From Geodermatophilus aquaeductus (GTDB taxonomy: Bacteria > Actinomycetota > Actinomycetes > Mycobacteriales > Geodermatophilaceae): a stretch of 64,000 nucleotides of DNA. The position numbers and the translations under genes were made by a program. The notes under the pieces were generated by a model, which did no database searches, had not been told where the DNA came from, and was given only the letters and a program-made list of their open reading frames with translations. Of this stretch, positions 16,925 to 23,927 are shown piece by piece; the stretch's first letter is position 1; each line of letters begins with the position of its first letter. Location of the stretch: NCBI RefSeq assembly GCF_900182545.1, contig NZ_FXTJ01000001.1:310001-374000 (forward strand), in the 5' to 3' direction.

Positions 16925-17782
16925 GTGAGCGAGGGGGGCAGCGGGCACAAGCGCCGGGCTGAGCTGGCCCCGAAGAAGGCCCACCCGCGGCTGGCGGCGG
17001 GCCGGGCCCGGGCGCTGGGGCTGCCCACGCGGGGCACCACCAACGCCAACCGGCTGCGCCGCGTCGACCGCTGGCTGGTGGCCACCCAGGTCCCGCGGCT
17101 GCGCGACGCGGCCCGCCCGCTGGTGGTCGACCTCGGCTACGGCTCCTCGGCGGTGACCACCCTGGAGCTGGCCGAGCGGCTGGGCGCCGAGGTGCAGGGG
17201 CTCGAGGTGGTCGGCCTGGAGATCGACCCGGAGCGCGTGGCCGCCGTCGCCGACGACCGCGACCCGCCGCGCGTGGACTTCCGCGTGGGGGGCTTCGAGC
17301 TGGCCGGGCTGCAGCCGGTGCTGGTGCGGGCGTTCAACGTGCTGCGCCAGTACGACGAGGCGTCGGCCGCGCGCGCCTGGGAGACGATGTGCGCCGCCCT
17401 GGGGCCGGGCGGGCTGCTGGTCGAGGGCACCTGCGACGAGTGGGGACGGCGCTCCACCTGGGTGGCGCTCGACGCGGACGGGCCGCTGACCCTCACCCTG
17501 GCCGCCCGGGTCTCCGACCTCGACCGTCCCTCCGACCTCGCCGAGCGGCTGCCCAAGGCGCTCATCCACCACAACGTGCCCGGGCAGCCGGTGCACGACC
17601 TGCTGCGCGCTCTGGACGCCGCGTGGGCCTCGGCGGCGGGCCTGTCGACGTTCGGTCCGCGGCAGCGCTGGGTCGCCGCGGTCCAGGCGCTCGCCGACGA
17701 CGGGTGGCCGCTGGTGGGCAGCAGCCGGCGCTGGCGGCACGGGGAGCTGACCGTGCGCTGGTCGGCCGTGGCGCCGTCGTGA
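16925..17782 (+). CDS. Class I SAM-dependent methyltransferase beside murB
   Basis: In this 285-residue protein, LVVDLGYGSSAVTTLELAERL is the SAM-binding glycine motif and VVGLEIDPERVAAV the acidic motif II. The N-terminus is basic (KRRAELAPKKAHPRL), suggesting nucleic acid contact or simply a tail. The family is conserved next to murB in many actinobacteria but is functionally uncharacterised as far as I know. The GTG follows TACCCT by 8 nt. Its stop overlaps the next start (GTGA), so the two methyltransferase-like genes are coupled. Confidence 0.8.
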   Translation: MSEGGSGHKRRAELAPKKAHPRLAAGRARALGLPTRGTTNANRLRRVDRWLVATQVPRLRDAARPLVVDLGYGSSAVTTLELAERLGAEVQGLEVVGLEIDPERVAAVADDRDPPRVDFRVGGFELAGLQPVLVRAFNVLRQYDEASAARAWETMCAALGPGGLLVEGTCDEWGRRSTWVALDADGPLTLTLAARVSDLDRPSDLAERLPKALIHHNVPGQPVHDLLRALDAAWASAAGLSTFGPRQRWVAAVQALADDGWPLVGSSRRWRHGELTVRWSAVAPS

Positions 17783-18636
17783 GGCGTGCGCGGCCGGAGG
17801 TGCTCCCGCCGGGCCCCACCGAGGTCGACGGCGGGACCGCCGAACTGCTCGGCGACGCCGACCGCGACGGCTGCTGGGTGCTGATGGTGAACGGCACGCC
17901 GCAGTCCCACGTCGACCTCGACGAGCCCGCCCACCTGGAGTTCGAGTACGTCCGCCGGATGGGCCACGTGCTCGACCTCGCCGCGCCCGAGGGCGACCCG
18001 CTCGACGTCGTCCACCTCGGCGGCGGTGCGCTCACGCTGGCCCGCTACGTGGCGGTGACCCGCCCGGGCTCGCGGCAGCGGGTGGTGGAACTCGACCAGC
18101 GGCTGACCGACCTCGTGCGGACGCACCTGCCCCTCCCCCGGGGCGCGCGCGTCCGGGTTCGGGCGGCCGACGCCCGCGCCGGGCTGGCCGCCCTCCCGAC
18201 GGGGAGCGCCGACGTCGTGGTCAGCGACGTCTTCGCCGGTGCCCGCACCCCCGCCCACCTGACGACGGTCGAGTACGCCGCCGAGGCGCACCGGGTCCTG
18301 CGGCCGGGCGGGGTGCTGGCGGCCAACGTCGCCGACGGCCCGCCGCTGCGCTTCGCCCGCGGCCAGGTGGCGACGCTGTGCGCGGTCTTCCGGCAGGTCG
18401 CCGTACTCGCCGAGCCGGGCACGCTGCGCGGACGCCGCTTCGGCAACCTCGTGGCGGTGGCCTCGGACGCGGAGCTGGCGGTGGCGGCGCTGACCCGGCG
18501 CTGCGCGGGCGATCCGATGCCCGCGCGGGTGGTGGCCGGGGACGACCTCAGCCGGTTCGCCGGGAACGCCCGGCCGGTGCACGACGCCGACGCCGCGCCC
18601 TCACCGGAGCCACCCCCAGGGGTCTTCGGCCGCTGA
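17779..18636 (+). CDS. Spermidine-synthase-like methyltransferase-fold protein
   Basis: This 285-residue protein has the spermidine synthase fold: LDVVHLGGGALTLARYV (glycine loop), VVELDQRL (motif II) and VVVSDVFAGARTPAHLTTVEY in the active-site region. The substrate-binding Asp pattern of true polyamine synthases is incomplete (DVFAGARTPAHL rather than D-x-x-D-P), so polyamine formation is doubtful. It is translationally coupled to the upstream methyltransferase through GTGA. Function unknown. Confidence 0.78.
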   Translation: MRRARPEVLPPGPTEVDGGTAELLGDADRDGCWVLMVNGTPQSHVDLDEPAHLEFEYVRRMGHVLDLAAPEGDPLDVVHLGGGALTLARYVAVTRPGSRQRVVELDQRLTDLVRTHLPLPRGARVRVRAADARAGLAALPTGSADVVVSDVFAGARTPAHLTTVEYAAEAHRVLRPGGVLAANVADGPPLRFARGQVATLCAVFRQVAVLAEPGTLRGRRFGNLVAVASDAELAVAALTRRCAGDPMPARVVAGDDLSRFAGNARPVHDADAAPSPEPPPGVFGR

Positions 18637-18687
18637 CCAGGGTCTTCCCCGATGCCCGCGGCGGCCGGCCGCGCCTAGGGTCGGGAC

Positions 18688-18897
18688 ATGACGTATCCCG
18701 CACCCGTTCCCCGCCGGCTGGCCCGTGACTCGCGCAACAAGGTGATCGCCGGGGTGTGCGCCGGGATCGCGCGCCGCTACGGCATCTCCACCGGGGCCCT
18801 GCGACTGGCCTTCGTCGTCTCCTGCATCCTGCCGGGCCCGCAGTTCATCGCGTACCTGGTCCTGTGGGCGCTGATGCCCCGGGACGACCGCTACTGA
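18688..18897 (+). CDS. PspC domain membrane protein
   Basis: This 69-residue PspC-type protein has the conserved RRLARDSRNKVIAGVCAGIARRYG and one or two hydrophobic segments (LAFVVSCILPGPQFIAYLVLWALM). PspC proteins take part in envelope stress sensing in proteobacteria; the short actinobacterial forms are uncharacterised. TAGGGT at 18676-18681 ends 6 nt before the ATG, indicating a leaderless transcript. Confidence 0.88.
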   Translation: MTYPAPVPRRLARDSRNKVIAGVCAGIARRYGISTGALRLAFVVSCILPGPQFIAYLVLWALMPRDDRY

Positions 18898-18922
18898 CCC
18901 GCCGCACGCGCGGCGGGCCGGC

Positions 18923-19207
18923 TCACCAGCTGTTGTTGCCGCGCTGGACCCCGCGGACCGCGGGGCGCACGTCGACCAGGTAGACCACGGTGGCGATCAC
19001 CGCGGGCAGCCCGAGGAAGCTCATCGGGCCCTGCAGGTAGAGGATCACGGCGGCCAGCGCGGTGATCGCCGCCCAGGCCGGCTTGGTGAGCTTGCCGACG
19101 GCGACGTAACCGGCGGCCGGGCGGATGACCGCGTCGACGAACGCCCAGGCGGCGACGGCGAGCATCACCAGCCGCAGGCCCTCGACGAGCGCGAAGTCGA
19201 ACCCCAT
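18923..19207 (-). CDS. DUF2516 family membrane protein
   Basis: This 94-residue protein has an N-terminal helix (LRLVMLAVAAWAFVDAVIRP), the conserved basic loop GKLTKPAWA and a second hydrophobic pair (AITALAAVILYLQG, LPAVIATVVYLVDVRPAV). It sits downstream of the hbhA-like gene as in mycobacteria. TACCCT precedes the ATG by 7 nt, so it also has its own leaderless promoter after the hairpin at 19271. Confidence 0.85.
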   Translation of the reverse strand: MGFDFALVEGLRLVMLAVAAWAFVDAVIRPAAGYVAVGKLTKPAWAAITALAAVILYLQGPMSFLGLPAVIATVVYLVDVRPAVRGVQRGNNSW

Positions 19208-19270
19208 GCCGGGGAGGGTACCCGCCGGGGACGCCGTCGGGCCTCCCCCGCGAGGGGTCCCGGACGCGAC

Positions 19271-19305
19271 AGGGCCCCGGAGCGCTGGTGCAGCTCCGGG
19301 GCCCT
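19271..19305. terminator. Hairpin between hbhA-like and DUF2516 genes
   Basis: AGGGCCCCGGAGC at 19271-19283 and GCTCCGGGGCCCT at 19293-19305 form a perfect 13-bp stem with a 9-nt loop, downstream of the leftward hbhA-like gene. Confidence 0.75.
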
Positions 19306-19313
19306 GGTCTGTG

Positions 19314-19372
19314 TGGCCCCCTCCAGGGCACCGCCCCGAGCTAGCGAGGGGTGGGGAGGAGGGGGTCCTTGC
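19314..19372 (-). repeat. Stop-proximal palindromic element, family 1, copy E
   Basis: On the minus strand it starts two bases after the TGA of the hbhA-like gene with AAGGACCCCCTCC and ends with CCTGGAGGGGGCC. It is the most divergent of the five copies, with centre CCCCTCGCTAGCTCGGGG. It is followed by a separate 13-bp hairpin. Confidence 0.7.
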
Positions 19373-20104
19373 TCAGTCGGTGCTCTTGGTGGTGCGGGCG
19401 CGCGACACGCGGGTCGAGGTGCCGGTGGCCTTGGCGCGGGCCGGGGTGGTGCGCTTGGCCGGCTTGCGGGCGGCCTTCGCGGTCGCCTCGTCGGCGGCCT
19501 CGGCGGTCTCCTCGATCACGGACTTGGCCTGCTCGGCGGCCTCGTCGACGGCCTTCTCGGCCTTGGCGGCGGCCTTGGTGGTCTTGCCGGCGGCCTTCTG
19601 GACCAGCGAGGTGACCTCGTTGGAGGCCTCGTTCACGGCCTCCGCGGTCTCCTGGATGGCGTCCTCGACGACGTCCTCGACGGTGTCGACGGCCTGCTCG
19701 GCGCGGACGACGAAGCGGCGGATGCCGGGCTGGCGACGCAGCTCCTGCAGCACGTCGGCGCCACGCTCGGCCAGCTGCTCGACGGCGGTGGTGGCCTGGG
19801 CGCGGGCCTGCTCGACCAGGCCGGCGACGGTGCTCACGACCGTGTCGGGACGGACGGCGACGGCCAGCTGGCGGCTGTTCTCGCGGGCCTGGGCGACGGC
19901 CTGCTCGGCGCGGGTGCGGGCCTCCTTGGTGGCCAGGTCGACCTGGACCTGGGCCTCGCCGGGGAGGGCCTCGGCGCGGGCGCGCAGCGTGGTCAGGACG
20001 GTGCGGGCCTGCTCGACGGCGAGGTCACCGGCGCCGACGGCGACGAGGAGGGGACGGCGGCCGCGCTCGGCGACCTGCTCGAGCAGGGTGGTGGCGGTGG
20101 TCAT
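19373..20104 (-). CDS. Heparin-binding-hemagglutinin-like coiled-coil protein
   Basis: The protein has 243 residues. Residues about 20-180 are a long Ala/Glu/Gln-rich amphipathic helix. The C-terminal 60 residues are Lys/Ala/Thr rich (KAARKPAKRTTPARAKATG), the layout of mycobacterial HbhA (Rv0475), whose lysine tail binds sulfated sugars. Flanking XRE regulator and DUF2516 genes match Rv0474 and Rv0476. In a free-living organism the role is more likely in cell-surface, lipid or cell-cycle function than host adhesion. There is no signal peptide, as in HbhA. The ATG overlaps the regulator stop (ATGA). Confidence 0.78.
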   Translation of the reverse strand: MTTATTLLEQVAERGRRPLLVAVGAGDLAVEQARTVLTTLRARAEALPGEAQVQVDLATKEARTRAEQAVAQARENSRQLAVAVRPDTVVSTVAGLVEQARAQATTAVEQLAERGADVLQELRRQPGIRRFVVRAEQAVDTVEDVVEDAIQETAEAVNEASNEVTSLVQKAAGKTTKAAAKAEKAVDEAAEQAKSVIEETAEAADEATAKAARKPAKRTTPARAKATGTSTRVSRARTTKSTD

Positions 20105-20622
20105 GCGGACTCCTTGGAGGGGTTCGGGTCGGTTCCGGGCGCGGAGCTCGGGGTGGGGTGCTGCGGGGTGCTCGTGGCCGCGAACTCGCGGACGTAGGTC
20201 TCGTACAGCTCGATCAGCACGGCCTTGTGCCGCTCGGAGAGCTGGTCGTCGGACCGGATGGCCGCGACCGTGTCGGGGTTGCCGGCCCGCCGGTCGAGGA
20301 TCCCGGCCTGCTCGTAGAGCGACTCGGCGGAGATCTTCAGACCCCGGGCGATGGCGGCGAGGATCTCCGCCGACGGCTTGCGCAGCCCCCGTTCCACCTG
20401 GGACAGGTAGGGGTTGCTCACCCCCGCGGTGCGGGCGAGCTCGCGCAGGGACACCCGGGCGGCGCTGCGCTGCTCCCGGATGTACTCACCCACCTGCGAG
20501 CGCACCGCCGAGACCTGCTGGGCCTCGGCCGCGACCGTCTCCGCGACGCTGCCCGCGAGGAGGTCCACCTTCTCGCGGACCGACCTCACCTGACCGCTCA
20601 CGAACTCGCCGGGGGTCTGCAC
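20101..20622 (-). CDS. XRE family transcriptional regulator upstream of hbhA-like gene
   Basis: In this 173-residue protein the helix-turn-helix (residues about 60-115) reads SLRELARTAGVSNPYLSQVERGLRKPS, classic XRE/Cro. The N-terminal 45 residues are helical. The longer frame could start at TTG 20658. GTG 20622 is chosen because a promoter with TTGCAA, 17-bp spacer and TACCGT ends 7 nt before it, which makes the mRNA leaderless. A perfect 11-bp inverted repeat over the -35 region (20642-20675) probably gives autoregulation of this gene and the coupled hbhA-like gene. Confidence 0.85.
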   Translation of the reverse strand: MQTPGEFVSGQVRSVREKVDLLAGSVAETVAAEAQQVSAVRSQVGEYIREQRSAARVSLRELARTAGVSNPYLSQVERGLRKPSAEILAAIARGLKISAESLYEQAGILDRRAGNPDTVAAIRSDDQLSERHKAVLIELYETYVREFAATSTPQHPTPSSAPGTDPNPSKESA

Positions 20623-20629
20623 GTACTCG

Positions 20630-20675
20630 ACGGTAACCAGGGGTGCTAGCAGTTGCAAGCGCTACTGCTAGCACC
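20630..20675 (-). promoter_or_regulatory. Promoter and operator of the XRE/hbhA-like operon
   Basis: On the minus strand, TTGCAA (20658-20653), a 17-nt spacer and TACCGT (20635-20630) form a near-consensus promoter. GGTGCTAGCAG (20642-20652) and CTGCTAGCACC (20665-20675) are perfect inverted repeats with a 12-bp spacer that holds the -35 hexamer, so a bound dimer would block RNA polymerase. Confidence 0.75.
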
Positions 20676-20715
20676 GGCGCGTGAGTCCCCTCACACCCGG
20701 CGTGTCGCTGCCCGC

Positions 20716-21621
20716 TCAGCCGGTGAGGACCGCCGAGGGCCGGACCTCCCCGACGACGCCGTCGCCGCCGGTGACGGGCGTGACGGTCCACCGGGCGAGC
20801 GCGTCGGCGTCCACCCCGAGCCGGCGCAGCGCCGCGGCGAGCACCGGCGACCGGCCGCGGTCACCGCCGTCGTCGAGCTTGTAGGCGATCGCGCCGCGGC
20901 CCGGGAGCGCCGCGACGTGCACGCCGTCGGCCCCGCCCTTTCCGAGCAGGCCGGGGACGGTCTCCATGAGGAGGGTGTCGTCGCGGTCGGTGCCGGCGAC
21001 GTACCAGGGGTGGGCACGCATCGCGTCGGCGACGGCCCGTCCCGGGGTGCCGGGCTCGGCGTCGACCAGCGAGCGCAGCCCGCGCGCCAGCCCGGCGAGC
21101 GACAGCCCGTGCTGGGGCGCGCCGCACCCGTCGACGACGACGGCGGCCACCGGCTCCTCCGCCGCCTCGCCGAGCCGTGCCTCGATGGCCTGCTGCAGCG
21201 GGTGGCCGGGGTCGAGGTAGCCGTCGGTGGGCCAGCCCGCGGCGACGCAGGAGGCCAGCATCGCGGCGTGCTTGCCGGAGCAGTTGAAGGCCAGCCGCTC
21301 GGGCGCGCGGCCGGCGACGGTCCAGGCCGCGCGGGTCGGCTCGTGCCCGGGCAGCGCGGCCGGGCAGCCCAGGGCGTCGGGCCCGAGGCCGGCGGTGGCG
21401 AGGATCCCGGCGGCGGTGTCGCGGTGGCCGTCCTCGCCGGCGTGCGAGCCGGCGGCGATGGCGAGCTCCTCACCGGAGCGCGGCTGCCACCCGGCGTCGA
21501 GGTAGGCGGTGGCCTGCACCGGCTTGTTGGACGAGCGCGGCAGCACCGGGCGGTCGACGTCGCCGGCCGACCAGCGCACCGCGCCGTCGGGCCCCAGGAC
21601 GACGACCGCGCCGCGGTGCAC
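20716..21621 (-). CDS. L-asparaginase II family protein (start region shifted)
   Basis: The recognisable core matches the asparaginase II family: NCSGKHAAMLASCVAAGW, VDGCGAPQHGLSLAGLARG and a C-terminal AYKLDDGG. This family differs from E. coli AnsB and is common in actinobacteria and rhizobia. The first legal start in this frame is GTG 21621. Family-like sequence continues 5' of it (PVLVEVWRSGFLES) up to about 21672. No ATG, GTG or TTG opens that segment; only ATT at 21685 does. A GTG at 21676 would be in frame if one C of a CCC run were removed. The true N-terminus is therefore uncertain. Confidence 0.8.
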   Translation of the reverse strand: MHRGAVVVLGPDGAVRWSAGDVDRPVLPRSSNKPVQATAYLDAGWQPRSGEELAIAAGSHAGEDGHRDTAAGILATAGLGPDALGCPAALPGHEPTRAAWTVAGRAPERLAFNCSGKHAAMLASCVAAGWPTDGYLDPGHPLQQAIEARLGEAAEEPVAAVVVDGCGAPQHGLSLAGLARGLRSLVDAEPGTPGRAVADAMRAHPWYVAGTDRDDTLLMETVPGLLGKGGADGVHVAALPGRGAIAYKLDDGGDRGRSPVLAAALRRLGVDADALARWTVTPVTGGDGVVGEVRPSAVLTG

Positions 21622-21679
21622 GGACTCCAGGAACCCCGAGCGCCAGACCTCGACGAGGACCGGCGCGTCGGGCCACCCG

Positions 21680-22249
21680 CTAATGGCGACCCTCGGAGGC
21701 GAGCAGGGCGGCGACGTCGGCCTCGCCGCTGCGGTAGCGGCGGGCCAGCTCCCCGGCGAGGGCGTCCATCACCTGCTGCACGCCGCGGCGCCGCTCCGAC
21801 AGCGACCCCTCGGCGGCGGCCAGCGCGCGGGCGGCCCGCTCGAGGTCGGCGTCGGGGAGGCCGGCGACGTCGGACAGGTCGACGTCGGGCGTCAGGCCGT
21901 GCACCCAGGACTCGTAGACCTCCGGCGCGGCCGGCTGCACCGTCTGGTGCCGGCCCAGGCCGTGCGCGGGGCCGCGGCCCTTCTCGGAGAGGATCTCCGG
22001 CAGCAGGTCGACCAGGGAGCGCCCGTCGTGCTCGGCCCGGCGCTGCAGCTCGCGGCGGACGATGTCGAGCCGGCCCTGCAGCAGCCGCCGCGTGTAGGAG
22101 AGGTTGACCTCCTCCTGCTCGGCGCGCCGGCGCAGCCCGCGCACCTCGCCCATGGGGCGGGACTGCACGTCCTCGAGGAAGCCGGGGTCGAGCAGCGCGT
22201 CGACGGCCGCACCGCCGGCGGGCGTCGGGGAGGGGCTCACGGAGGTCAC
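21680..22249 (-). CDS. rsiG: RsiG-type c-di-GMP-binding anti-sigma factor
   Basis: This is a 189-residue two-helix protein. The RsiG signature E(X3)S(X2)R(X3)Q(X3)D occurs twice: E47-S51-R54-Q58-D62 and E147-S151-R154-Q158-D162, one in each predicted long helix. In Streptomyces RsiG forms an antiparallel coiled coil that needs c-di-GMP on these motifs to hold the sigma factor WhiG. Both copies are intact here, so the protein probably restrains a WhiG/FliA-type sigma factor encoded elsewhere. The GTG start overlaps the ygfZ stop (GTGA). An alternative start three codons in is GTG 22240. Confidence 0.85.
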   Translation of the reverse strand: MTSVSPSPTPAGGAAVDALLDPGFLEDVQSRPMGEVRGLRRRAEQEEVNLSYTRRLLQGRLDIVRRELQRRAEHDGRSLVDLLPEILSEKGRGPAHGLGRHQTVQPAAPEVYESWVHGLTPDVDLSDVAGLPDADLERAARALAAAEGSLSERRRGVQQVMDALAGELARRYRSGEADVAALLASEGRH

Positions 22250-23352
22250 CGCCCGATGGTGGCAGACCGGACCGCGCGGACCCGGTCGCGGGCCGCCGCC
22301 CGGGTGTCGTCGAGCGCGGCGGGGGCGTCGTCGGGGTCGACGGACGCGCGGGAACCGCCCACGGTGAGCTCGGCGTCGGGGGCCACCGACTGCTTGACCA
22401 GCGCGAGCGCGACGACGCCGAGCTCGTGGTGGCGCACGACGGTGCCGGTGCGGCCGACCTCGCGGGCACCCGAGAGCACCGGTGTGCCGGGGACGGCGAG
22501 GTCCTCGCTGACGCCGTCGAGGTGCAGCAGGACCAGCCGCCGCGGCGGGCGGCCGAGGTTGTGCACCCGCGCCACGGTCTCCTGACCGCGGTAGCAGCCC
22601 TTCTCGAGGTGGACGGCGCTGGTCAGCCACTCCAGCTCGTTGGGGATGGTGCGGTGGTCGGTGTCGACGCCGAGCCGCGGCCGGCGGGCCTCCACGCGCA
22701 GGGCCTCGTAGGCGTCGAGCCCGGCGGGGCCGGCGCCCGCGGCGGTGAGCGCGTCGGCACGGGCGGTGAGGTCGGCACGGGGCACGAGCAGGTCGAACGC
22801 CGTCGCGCCGCCGTCGCCGAGGGCCGGCATCCGGCGCACCCAGCCGCCGTCGGGCAGCGGGGTGACGGCGTACGGCGCGTCGGGCGCGGGCAGCCCGGCG
22901 GCGGCGAGCACCTCCGGCGCGCGCGGGCCCACGAGGGACAGCAGCGCCCAGTCGGCGGTGACCAGCGCGGGCTCGACGCGGAGCATGAACCGCATCCGGT
23001 CGAGGAAGGTCTGCAGCGCCGCGCCCGTGCCGGGCTCGACGTCGGCCCAGGTGGTGCCGCCGAGCTCGGCGAGGACCAGGTGGTGCTCGACGTGGCCGTT
23101 CGGGGAGAGGACCAGCGCCTCGGTGCCGGTGCCGTCGGCCAGCCGCTCGAGGTGCTGGCTGGTCAGGCTGTGCAGCCAGGGGAGCCGGTCGGCACCGGGG
23201 ACGGTGAGGACGTCGCGGTCGCTGCGGTCGACGAGCCCGGCCCCCTCGGCGAGCAGGCGCTGCTCGCGCAGGGGGTCGCCGTGGTGGGCGGCGACGGTCG
23301 TGCCCTCGGCGACGACGGCCCCCGGCCGTTCGGCCAGTGGTGAGGTGGTCAT
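22246..23352 (-). CDS. ygfZ: YgfZ/GcvT-like folate-binding protein
   Basis: The protein has 368 residues. The diagnostic YgfZ motif K-G-C-Y-x-G-Q-E is present as LEKGCYRGQETVARVHNLGR. YgfZ/IBA57 proteins use tetrahydrofolate to help assemble or repair certain Fe-S enzymes. The N-terminal T-protein-like domain has LVDRSDRDVLTVPGADRLPWLHSLTSQ. It lies between fur and rsiG, all leftward. rsiG is coupled to it by GTGA, so RsiG synthesis would follow YgfZ synthesis. The intergenic region to fur carries a 14-bp triplicate repeat. Confidence 0.9.
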   Translation of the reverse strand: MTTSPLAERPGAVVAEGTTVAAHHGDPLREQRLLAEGAGLVDRSDRDVLTVPGADRLPWLHSLTSQHLERLADGTGTEALVLSPNGHVEHHLVLAELGGTTWADVEPGTGAALQTFLDRMRFMLRVEPALVTADWALLSLVGPRAPEVLAAAGLPAPDAPYAVTPLPDGGWVRRMPALGDGGATAFDLLVPRADLTARADALTAAGAGPAGLDAYEALRVEARRPRLGVDTDHRTIPNELEWLTSAVHLEKGCYRGQETVARVHNLGRPPRRLVLLHLDGVSEDLAVPGTPVLSGAREVGRTGTVVRHHELGVVALALVKQSVAPDAELTVGGSRASVDPDDAPAALDDTRAAARDRVRAVRSATIGR

Positions 23353-23362
23353 GCGTGCCTCG

Positions 23363-23404
23363 TCATTCCTGCGGTGTCATTCCTGCGGTGTCATTCCTGC
23401 GGTG
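23363..23404. repeat. Three tandem 14-bp copies at the fur stop
   Basis: TCATTCCTGCGGTG is repeated exactly three times. On the minus strand each copy reads CACCGCAGGAATGA. The fur gene ends (T-P-Q-E-stop) in the copy at 23391-23404 and the other two lie between fur and ygfZ. Each copy brings an AGGA and an ATGA, so the expansion also multiplies weak ribosome-binding sequences before ygfZ. Confidence 0.85.
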
Positions 23405-23846
23405 TCCCGGACTCTCGACAGCGGCGGCACGTCCCCGACAGCGCGACGTGCCCCACGTCCAGGGTGAAACCCAGGTCGGCGGCCAGACGTTCCGCGGCCT
23501 CCTCCAGCAGTGCCGGGTCGGCCGAGGAGATCTCCCCGCAGGAGGCGCAGACGACGTGCAGGTGCGGGTGCTCGGAGGCGTGGTAGACCGGCGCGCCCTT
23601 GCCCAGGTGGGTGTGCCAGACCAGGCCGAGGCGCTCGAGCAGCTCCAGGGTGCGGTAGACCGTCGAGGTGTCCGGCGCCGCGCCGCCGGGCCCGGCCTGC
23701 TCCCGCAAGCGCGCGCCGATGGCCTCGGGCGTGGCGTGGTCGAGCTCGGCGACGGCGGCCAGCACCTGCTGGCGCTGCGGCGTCAGCCGCAGGCCGCGGG
23801 CCCGCAGCCGCTCGGCCAGCGGGGCCGGACCGTGCTCGGTCGTCAC
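23391..23846 (-). CDS. Fur family metalloregulator (Zur/FurB-like)
   Basis: This 151-residue protein has the winged helix LRARGLRLTPQRQQVLAAV, with the recognition helix region TSTVYRTLELLERLGLV. The metal region HASEHPHLHVVCASCGEI is followed by CRRC near the C-terminus, giving two CxxC pairs for structural zinc. Two-CxxC Fur proteins in actinobacteria are often zinc regulators (Zur/FurB), but iron or peroxide sensing cannot be excluded. The GTG start is 7 nt after TAGGCT, so the message is leaderless. Confidence 0.88.
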   Translation of the reverse strand: MTTEHGPAPLAERLRARGLRLTPQRQQVLAAVAELDHATPEAIGARLREQAGPGGAAPDTSTVYRTLELLERLGLVWHTHLGKGAPVYHASEHPHLHVVCASCGEISSADPALLEEAAERLAADLGFTLDVGHVALSGTCRRCRESGTPQE

Positions 23847-23865
23847 GTCCGCGAGCCTATGTCCC

Positions 23866-23927
23866 GGCCCTCGTGCAGGGTCCCGCCGCGAGCCTGCGAG
23901 CGGAGGGGGGGCACGGGGGTCCCTACT
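23866..23927 (-). repeat. Stop-proximal palindromic element, family 1, copy B
   Basis: On the minus strand, right after the murL TGA, it reads TAGGGACCCCCGTGC through the centre CCGCTCGCAGGCTCGCGG (identical to copy A) to TGCACGAGGGC. It separates murL from the fur promoter. Confidence 0.75.

Noticed and set aside
20623-20658. TTG 20658 as start of the XRE regulator
   Set aside because: The promoter and operator would lie inside the coding region; a leaderless GTG at 20622 explains all signals.
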